This document shows, one piece after another, positions 42,853 through 49,363 of a stretch of DNA of 52,228 nt. The stretch comes from Prevotella sp. Lineage in GTDB: Bacteria > Bacteroidota > Bacteroidia > Bacteroidales > Bacteroidaceae. The notes under the pieces are model-generated. The model worked only from the letters and a program-made list of their open reading frames with translations. It did no database searches and was not told the DNA's origin. How positions within the stretch are numbered: the first letter of the stretch is position 1; each line of letters begins with the position of its first letter. A program made the translations under genes and the position numbers. The DNA lies in assembly GCA_017524385.1 (NCBI GenBank), contig JAFWSS010000195.1, positions 1-52,228 on the forward strand. The letters are read 5' to 3'.

Positions 42853-44709
42853 TTATCGTCTTCTTGCCGGCAATGCTCTCAATGCCTTCATGAAGGCATC
42901 GATGGTGGGATATCGGTCCTTCTTTCTTGGCTCCATGGCCTTGGCGATGACTCGGGTGAGAGCTTTGCTCACGTGCCGCCTTTCAAACTCCTCGTAGGGA
43001 AAGCCTTCGTTGAGGATGAAGGATGAGTCAGGGGGTGAAGTGGAGAGGAGCATCTTGTACATTGTCGCCCCCAAGGCATAGACATCTATCGTCACTGGGA
43101 AGTTGCTGTCTTCTTTGCGATAGTGCATCTGTTCGATGGGGGCGTAGCCTGGTGTGCCAAGTCCCAGAGGCGTACTTGTCTCCGGTACGCCGTTCTTCAG
43201 GTATTGCTTGGAGAGCCCGAAGTCGATGAGTACATATTCGCCGCTCTTCCTGCGCATGATGTTCTTGGGCTTCAAGTCGAGATGGAGCATCCTCTTCGAA
43301 TGCATGAAGGAGACGGCCTTTCCTATTTCAAGGGTGGTCTGCACCGCCTCCTCTTCTGTGAAGGTGTGCAGCTTGATGTAGTCGTCGAGGCTGCCACCGT
43401 CGATATATTCCATGGAATAATATACGGTGTTGTTGGCCTTGAAAGACTCTATCACATTGATGATAGAGTTGTCTGTCATCTTCGACAAGTTGATGGCCTC
43501 TTTCTCGAATTTCTTCATATACCCCTCGTGCAAGTCACCGCTGCCACTGGTGACGGTGGTGTTGTCACTGCCACGGCCGTTGGTGTTTTTCATGAAAAAC
43601 TCCTTGATGCAGACGGAGATGTTGGCATCGATGGCGCCGAGTGGGCCAGCCAACTTGACGGAGGCGAGGTAGGTGATGCCGAATCCGCCTTGACCCAGCA
43701 CTTTCTGGATGGTGTAGATGTAGACGGGGCCTTTCAACTCGGTGCCGATGGGGAGGGAGTTGACAAACTTCTCTTCCTCCTGCCCGCCCATGCTGATGAC
43801 TTCCACCTCAAGGTCGTCGTCGTCATAGTCTATGGCGCACTCTCCAATAGCCTCTATGAACTCGGAAGCGGTCTGGTAACGGTTCTTATAGTGGGGTTGC
43901 ATCGCTTTCTCTATCACAGCAATGGTGGATTCGGATACACCGTGATTGAGCAAATCATCCTTGGGCAATCCGTCTTCTAAAATGGCTCCAGGACCGGGTG
44001 GTGTTGAGCCAGTTAGCAGATTATATAGGGTTGCCCCCAAAGCATAGATGTCTATCTGAGGTGAGAACTTTTCCACTTTCTCTGCTATTTGTTCAAAGGG
44101 TGCATAATGTTGGGTGTAGCAGTCCATTGGCGGCGAGTAGGAGGATGTATAGCATTCGTTCATAATATATTGTTTGGCTATGCCGAAGTCGATGAGGATG
44201 GGCATGTCATCTTTTCGGCGCACTAAGATGTTGGATGGTTTCACGTCAAAATGGTTGATATGACGATGATGGAGATAATCTATTGCCTCCGCCACCCTGG
44301 AAACATAGCGTAAGGCTGTCTGCTCTGGCAGTGCACCATCTCGAGAGACAATATCCCTAAGGCTCATTCCCTCGATGTATTCCATCACATGATACTCCGT
44401 GCCATTCTCTATAAAACTTTCAATTAATTTGATGATGCCAGGATGGTCTAACTGGGTGATAATTTGTGCTTCCTTTGAAAAACACCGACTGTATGATTCT
44501 ACTATGCTAGAATCGATTATAGAACAAACCATTGAGCTTTCGTCTCGCACGCATAAATCACGCAAAAAAAACTCCTTGATGACAACATATTTTTTAAAAT
44601 AAACATGCTCCGCCAAATAAGTGATGTTGAAAGTACTTTGCCCCAACCCCTTGATGATGCGGTATTTCCCTCTTTGAAGGGTCGTGCCTATTTTTAATTC
44701 ATTTGCCAT
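42853..44709 (-). CDS. Protein with two tandem Ser/Thr kinase domains
   Basis: The 618-residue protein holds two kinase domains joined by an acidic linker (~293-304, DYDDDDLEVEVI). Domain 1 (~15-290) has an altered glycine loop (GLGQSTFNIT), Lys45, HFDVKPSN (Asp155; Phe replaces the usual Arg) and DFG (174-176). Domain 2 (~325-615) has an intact GQGGFG loop (339-344), Lys369, HLDLKPKN (Asp478) and DFG (496-498), and is strikingly like the kinase domain of the next gene. No membrane helix is seen. Domain 1 may be regulatory or weakly active, domain 2 looks active; both keep Lys, Asp and DFG. ATG 44709 (MANELKIG) is preferred over an in-frame TTG at 44715. The stop of the kinase remnant lies 6 bases upstream. 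Confidence 0.9.
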   Translation of the reverse strand: MANELKIGTTLQRGKYRIIKGLGQSTFNITYLAEHVYFKKYVVIKEFFLRDLCVRDESSMVCSIIDSSIVESYSRCFSKEAQIITQLDHPGIIKLIESFIENGTEYHVMEYIEGMSLRDIVSRDGALPEQTALRYVSRVAEAIDYLHHRHINHFDVKPSNILVRRKDDMPILIDFGIAKQYIMNECYTSSYSPPMDCYTQHYAPFEQIAEKVEKFSPQIDIYALGATLYNLLTGSTPPGPGAILEDGLPKDDLLNHGVSESTIAVIEKAMQPHYKNRYQTASEFIEAIGECAIDYDDDDLEVEVISMGGQEEEKFVNSLPIGTELKGPVYIYTIQKVLGQGGFGITYLASVKLAGPLGAIDANISVCIKEFFMKNTNGRGSDNTTVTSGSGDLHEGYMKKFEKEAINLSKMTDNSIINVIESFKANNTVYYSMEYIDGGSLDDYIKLHTFTEEEAVQTTLEIGKAVSFMHSKRMLHLDLKPKNIMRRKSGEYVLIDFGLSKQYLKNGVPETSTPLGLGTPGYAPIEQMHYRKEDSNFPVTIDVYALGATMYKMLLSTSPPDSSFILNEGFPYEEFERRHVSKALTRVIAKAMEPRKKDRYPTIDAFMKALRALPARRR

Positions 44710-44715
44710 AATCAA

Positions 44716-44805
44716 TTATTGATGTGATTCTTCTTCATCGTCATCATCCATATCGTATTCTTCAATAGCTTTTATGAACTCGGAAACTATCTGGTAATTT
44801 TCAAC
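44716..44805 (-). pseudogene. C-terminal remnant of another kinase gene
   Basis: The last ~29 codons before TAA 44716-44718 read YQIVSEFIKAIEEYDMDDDD. They match the end of kinase domain 1 of the next gene (YQTASEFIEAIGECAIDYDDDD). The match fades near base 44805, just short of the stop codon of the AAA-ATPase gene at 44825. The rest of the kinase gene is missing. It was evidently the first gene of the operon, with a 6-base gap to the dual-kinase ATG. Confidence 0.75.
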
Positions 44806-44824
44806 AGACAATCGTTTGCACTTC

Positions 44825-46387
44825 TTATTGTTGGACGACCACCCATTCCTCGATGGTGCGCGTCTTTGTCGAGAACGACAGACCGATCTTGTGCAACCGA
44901 CGCTCGTCATAACTGAAGGGTATCATGTAACCCTTCTCGTCAATCTGCTGCAACGCTTTCCGAGCCGGCTGGTCCATTTTCAGTTCAATGACATAAATGT
45001 CGGTGCGCGACTGCCACACGGCGTCGATGCGTCCCGTGGCCGTCCTCACCTCCGTCAGCAGGTAGCGGCCCATGAGCGAGAGCACCACGTAGAGCAACTG
45101 ACGGAAATGCCCCTCGGTGTTCGCTCCCTCGGCATAGGGGATGGAGGCGAGGAACGCCTTCAGGCGCTCCAGCATCTCCTCCAGGTCGTCATTGCGCAGG
45201 GCGCGATACATGTCGACGATGCTGTTGCTGGTGGTCAGCGTGTCGTCCCAGACGTAGTACGGCACAAGGGCATCCATCACGCCTTGATAAACCTCGTTGT
45301 TGGGATACCCCAGGGTGTAGGTGTCGGTGTCGCGGTCGTAATCCTTGATGGTGAGGTAGCCGCTCTGATAAAACAACGGCAGCACGCTCTTCATCTGCTC
45401 CGTGGGTGCGTCAAACTCGACAGAACGGGCAAAGCTGCCATCCAACCGTGTGATGTCGGTGCCGAATTTCTTGAGCATGTTGACCAACACCGTGGGCGTA
45501 CCCGTCTCAAACCAATGGGCTTGCAAATCCCTATCGACAAGGGCGTTGAGCAGGCTGAATGGATTATACACATCCGTCTTGTCCTTGGCGAAGTGGTAGC
45601 CGTCGTATTTCTCCTTCAGCAGGCGGTAGGCCTCCTCCGTGGTGATGCCCATGTCGGCGGCCATGTCGGCCACGGCCTCTCCCCACTGCTCATGCAGTTC
45701 CCTTTCGGTGATGCCGCAAATGGTGGAATACTCCGGCACCATCGTGATGCGCTTCAGGTTGTTCAGTTCGCTGAAGATGCTGAGTTGCGAGAACTTGGAG
45801 ATGCCGGTGATGAAGACGAAGCGCAGCCACTGGTCGCAGTCCTTCAGCGGTGCATAAAACGCCCGCAAGGCCAGGCGCATCTCCTCAAGCCGCTCCGGCT
45901 GGTGCATCACGCTGAGCAGTGGTGCGTCGTATTCGTCGATGAGCACCACCACCTTCTTGCCGTATTTCTCGGCACAGCCGGTGATGAGGCGTTCCAATCG
46001 GTCGCCTGGTGCGTCATCCTTTCGTTCCAAGCCATATTTCTTCTCCAACCGCTCCAACTTGGTGCCTAACCGGAGGTTCATATATTCCACGCCACCGTCC
46101 TTCGCCGATGCCAGGCTGATGTCGAGCACGGGATATTGTTCCCATTCCGTCTCCAGACGGCCGGCCTCCAGACCCTCGAACAAGTCGCGGCGACCTTCGA
46201 AGTAACTCTTCATCGTCGAGAGCAGCAGCGACTTCCCGAAACGGCGCGGGCGGCTGAGAAACACGAACTGAAACTGCTGGGCAAGACGGTAGACGTAGCC
46301 TGTCTTGTCGGCATACATATAACCGCCTTCGCGAATCTTCTCGAAGGTCTGTATGCCGATGGGATATTTGAACTTGCTGATTGTCAT
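44825..46387 (-). CDS. AAA-ATPase-like / PD-(D/E)XK nuclease family protein
   Basis: The 520-residue protein belongs to the widespread Bacteroidetes AAA-ATPase-like (PF09820) plus PDDEXK_9 family. The N-terminus has KYPIGIQTFEKIREGGYMYADKTGYV, then Walker A-like RPRRFGKSLLLSTM and Walker B VVLIDEYDAPL, and the C-terminal nuclease core RIDAVWQSRTDIYVIELKMD. These genes are mobile-looking and often in many copies per genome; their natural role is unresolved. Base composition is more G/C-rich than the kinase genes next to it. It sits where the upstream part of a kinase gene is missing. Confidence 0.92.
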   Translation of the reverse strand: MTISKFKYPIGIQTFEKIREGGYMYADKTGYVYRLAQQFQFVFLSRPRRFGKSLLLSTMKSYFEGRRDLFEGLEAGRLETEWEQYPVLDISLASAKDGGVEYMNLRLGTKLERLEKKYGLERKDDAPGDRLERLITGCAEKYGKKVVVLIDEYDAPLLSVMHQPERLEEMRLALRAFYAPLKDCDQWLRFVFITGISKFSQLSIFSELNNLKRITMVPEYSTICGITERELHEQWGEAVADMAADMGITTEEAYRLLKEKYDGYHFAKDKTDVYNPFSLLNALVDRDLQAHWFETGTPTVLVNMLKKFGTDITRLDGSFARSVEFDAPTEQMKSVLPLFYQSGYLTIKDYDRDTDTYTLGYPNNEVYQGVMDALVPYYVWDDTLTTSNSIVDMYRALRNDDLEEMLERLKAFLASIPYAEGANTEGHFRQLLYVVLSLMGRYLLTEVRTATGRIDAVWQSRTDIYVIELKMDQPARKALQQIDEKGYMIPFSYDERRLHKIGLSFSTKTRTIEEWVVVQQ

Positions 46388-46432
46388 ATTGTAAAATGTT
46401 CTTAGTCAGACTTCATTCAGCTATATTTGTTA

Positions 46433-46440
46433 CAAAGATA
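46433..46440 (-). promoter_or_regulatory. -7 box of the AAA-ATPase gene
   Basis: On the minus strand TATCTTTG (46440-46433), 45 bases before the start codon. No clear TTTG box at the expected spacing. Confidence 0.5.
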
Positions 46441-46508
46441 ATGTTTTTTTCTGAATTCTCCTCATTTCATACAGAAAATCAAAGAATAAGAAAAACACCT
46501 TCTTCATC

Positions 46509-49091
46509 CTATTTCCTCACCATTTTCTGGGAAAGGTTGCCTCGCCTCACGATGTAGATGCCGGCGGGCAGGGTGTGTCGGCAGTCACCATCGCCCTCTG
46601 CCACTTTCGTTCCACCCAAGGTATAGACCTGCCAATGGCCGGAATGGCGGTCCGTGTCTGCCATCTCTCTCACACCCGAAAGTTCTCCCTTCAGGGGAAG
46701 GAACGCCTCTGCGGAAGGTAATTGTGCATACACTCCAAAAGGCAGTAGCACGCCATCTGAAGTCACCCTTGAGAAACCCCATATGCCATCCTGGCACGCC
46801 AACACATAGTCGCCTTCTTGAAGGGATGCGCGGGTGTAGGTGCCACGCAGCATGTCGGTGAGGGGCGATGCATGGTAGCCCGCCTCGCCGCTGCCGGTGA
46901 AGGCGACCTCGCCCCGGGCCTCTACAAGAACGGGAGTATGGGCGGGTACGCTCTCCAAAGGTGTCAACTCCAACTGATCGTTCACAGCGTATACTCTCAC
47001 CCCCTCGGGGATGGTGGCGGCGAAAGGCACCATGGTCATCTGGCAGCCATCGACGTGCAGCGTCAGCGTCGCACGTTGTGTCTCAAACGCGCTGGCGGGA
47101 CGGAAGTCAAGGCCGTTGGCTGCAAGCACAAGCGAGGCGCATTGTCCGTTGGTCACGATGTTGTCACCTTCCACACCGCTGCCTTCAGCCACATAGGCCA
47201 CGCGGTTGCCGAAGAGCCAAGGCAGAGACGCTGGCAGTTGGGTCACCCCGGTCAAGTCGAAACTGGTGCAGTTGGCGTCGCTGGTGTAGTCGAGCACATA
47301 ACTGTCGTCCTCCACGTAGGCTCCGGTGAGCGTGGCGGCGTAGGGTGAGGATGGTCCGCTCAGGTAGACATCGCCAAAGGTGATGCTGAGCGTCGACGAC
47401 CAGTTGTTGTTGGTCAGTGAGATGAGTCCCAGGCATCCGTCTGTCAGCGTCTTTGCCGACAGGTCGAAGACGATGGAGAAGTTCTCCCGCTGGTTGAACT
47501 GCAGGTCGCCGTAGTTGTATGATGACACCTCGCCCTTGGCGTTGACATAGGTCAGGGTGGTCAGGGCGGAACTGTAGTTGAGTGTCGATGTCATCTTCTT
47601 CACCTGCATTACAAGGCGGCTGTAGCGGTTGTCCAATGCCACATAGCCATAGCTGTCGCTGGTGCGGGTGGAGATGAGGGGGTTGTTGTGGTCGAAAGTT
47701 TTCGTCTTGCCGCTCAACTTGTAGCCGGTGCCGAACGTGGCCTTGGTGGCTTGCATGTCGTCGATGCGGTCGAAACGGGCGATGCTGCCTTTCATGTCCG
47801 ACGGCTGGCGGTCGCGGCTGCGGACGAACAGCACGGTGGTCACGCTCTGGGCTTCGATACGTGTCACGGGGCGGCAGGTCTCGGCTTCGAGGGCCAGCGT
47901 GGCGGTTTGGAAACTCTTGGTCTTGGTGGTGACGGTGGTTTTGCCTTCCTGGGTGTAGAAAGGCAGGTCTGCTGTCAGGTCTACGGCGTTGTTGGTGGCG
48001 TTTGCGATGACGGCCACCACGGTGTCTCCCGTCTGCGAGAGATAGGCCGACCCTTCCAGTCCGCTATCGCCGAAGTTGGCGTCGATTCGTGTCATGCCTG
48101 TGACGAAGCGTGCGAAGTGGGCCATCACGTATCCGCGCTTGGTGACCACGCCACTCGACGTGCCCATCTGTCCGTCGCCGAGCATGCCATAGTAGCGCTT
48201 GGCGGCATAGTGCACCCATGCGTTGAAGTCGCCCAGCATGCAGGTGTTGATGGCGCGGAAGAAGTCGAAGAAGTCTTTGGAGAAGTCGAAATTGCGGTTG
48301 GAGGACTGCCCCTCGTTCCAATTGATGAGGTATTCCGTCATCCACACCTCCTTGCCTTTCTTGGCAAGGTTCTTGTAGGCCGACTGTATGCCGCCGTATT
48401 GGTGGCCGCCGTAGATGTCGAAGCCGGGCAGCACGTCGCTCTTGTTCAAGGCGTTGGCATAACTGTCGCTGCAGGCAAGCGTCTCCGGGGCCATCACCTT
48501 GCAACTGATGGTGGGGCCGTAGGTCTTCACAAACTCTGCTATCTCCGATGCCGACCAAAGGCAGCCGGCATAGGTGGCCGGCCAGTCGGGCTCGTTCTGG
48601 ATGCTGATGGCGTCCAGTTCCACACCGTTGGTACGCATGTATTGCACATAGTCTTCCAAATACTGGGCGTAGTCGGGCCAGTTCTCTCTCTTCAGGTAGC
48701 CCAGGGTGCCGTCGCTGTTCTTCGCGTTGATGGTGCCGTTGGTCTTCCATTCGGCGGGCTGTCCCCAAGGCGAGGCGAAGACGATGAGACCCATCTGCTT
48801 GGCGTTCTTCGCTGTCTGCAGCGACTGGCTCCAGGAGTTTCTCCCGATGGGGATGTATAGGCGCATGATGTTGCAACCCACCGTGCTGCCAGTGCCCCAC
48901 ACCTTCTTGATGTCTGAGGTGCTCATATGGTTGTAGGTGAACTGCGGGGAGCAGACGAAACCGCCGAATCCCGTGATGCTTTGGTGTCTCGTTTGGGCGT
49001 CAATGCGCAAGGTGCCCGACTGCTGGGCGAAAGCAGGAGAAGCCATCAACATGACAATACCAACGATGAAGGCCCATGATGTTCTTTTCAT
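46509..49091 (-). CDS. GH30 family glycosidase with T9SS sorting domain
   Basis: The 860-residue protein has a signal peptide (LMASPAFAQQ) and a GH30-type catalytic domain (~30-430), with SITGFGGFVCSPQFTYN, the acid/base Glu in SIQNEPDWPATYAGC (~160) and the nucleophile Glu in EVWMTEYLINWNE (~250). It most resembles the glucuronoxylanase branch, so xylan is the likely but unproven substrate. Beta-rich modules follow (~450-770). The last ~70 residues (WQVYTLGGTKVAEGD, LPAGIYIVRRGNLSQKMVRK) form a type IX secretion sorting domain, so the enzyme is exported to the cell surface. Its promoter is divergent from the BspA-like gene. Confidence 0.88.
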   Translation of the reverse strand: MKRTSWAFIVGIVMLMASPAFAQQSGTLRIDAQTRHQSITGFGGFVCSPQFTYNHMSTSDIKKVWGTGSTVGCNIMRLYIPIGRNSWSQSLQTAKNAKQMGLIVFASPWGQPAEWKTNGTINAKNSDGTLGYLKRENWPDYAQYLEDYVQYMRTNGVELDAISIQNEPDWPATYAGCLWSASEIAEFVKTYGPTISCKVMAPETLACSDSYANALNKSDVLPGFDIYGGHQYGGIQSAYKNLAKKGKEVWMTEYLINWNEGQSSNRNFDFSKDFFDFFRAINTCMLGDFNAWVHYAAKRYYGMLGDGQMGTSSGVVTKRGYVMAHFARFVTGMTRIDANFGDSGLEGSAYLSQTGDTVVAVIANATNNAVDLTADLPFYTQEGKTTVTTKTKSFQTATLALEAETCRPVTRIEAQSVTTVLFVRSRDRQPSDMKGSIARFDRIDDMQATKATFGTGYKLSGKTKTFDHNNPLISTRTSDSYGYVALDNRYSRLVMQVKKMTSTLNYSSALTTLTYVNAKGEVSSYNYGDLQFNQRENFSIVFDLSAKTLTDGCLGLISLTNNNWSSTLSITFGDVYLSGPSSPYAATLTGAYVEDDSYVLDYTSDANCTSFDLTGVTQLPASLPWLFGNRVAYVAEGSGVEGDNIVTNGQCASLVLAANGLDFRPASAFETQRATLTLHVDGCQMTMVPFAATIPEGVRVYAVNDQLELTPLESVPAHTPVLVEARGEVAFTGSGEAGYHASPLTDMLRGTYTRASLQEGDYVLACQDGIWGFSRVTSDGVLLPFGVYAQLPSAEAFLPLKGELSGVREMADTDRHSGHWQVYTLGGTKVAEGDGDCRHTLPAGIYIVRRGNLSQKMVRK

Positions 49092-49115
49092 ATCTTCTCT
49101 TTTTGGTTACGGCTT

Positions 49116-49146
49116 CAAAGGTACGAATAAGCGAGCGGAATGCAAA
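49116..49146 (-). promoter_or_regulatory. Promoter of the GH30 gene
   Basis: On the minus strand TTTG (49146-49143), a 19-base spacer containing CCGCTCGCTTATTCG, and TACCTTTG (49123-49116), 25 bases before the start codon. Confidence 0.75.
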
Positions 49147-49292
49147 GCAAATAACGAAGTTTTTGATTTCATTCACAAGCAAATGCATTTTTTTCAACCT
49201 ATAGGTTTTATGCTTTTATGGCAAGAGGAAACGCTTCATTGAGTACCTTTGATTCCATCGAAGGCACTTTCACTCGGAAAAATTCAAAATAT

Positions 49293-49324
49293 TTTGGCTT
49301 TTCGCTCGCTTATTTGTACCTTTG
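49293..49324 (+). promoter_or_regulatory. Promoter of the BspA-like gene
   Basis: TTTG (49293-49296), a 20-base spacer containing CGCTCGCTTA, and TACCTTTG (49317-49324), 40 bases before ATG 49364. A TCACTCGGAAAA upstream arm (about 49269-49281) matches the elements ahead of the M16 and rlmN genes. Confidence 0.75.
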
Positions 49325-49363
49325 TGGCGTTTTTTAGAAAATACCCCGAATCATACGAAAAAG

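Noticed and set aside
44816-46069. 417-codon plus-strand frame opposite the AAA-ATPase gene
   Set aside because: The minus-strand gene has intact Walker motifs and nuclease core; the plus frame has none.
47688-48860. 390-codon plus-strand frame inside the GH30 gene
   Set aside because: Antisense to a well-supported GH30 catalytic domain; Val/Gly/His-rich product typical of a G/C-driven shadow frame.
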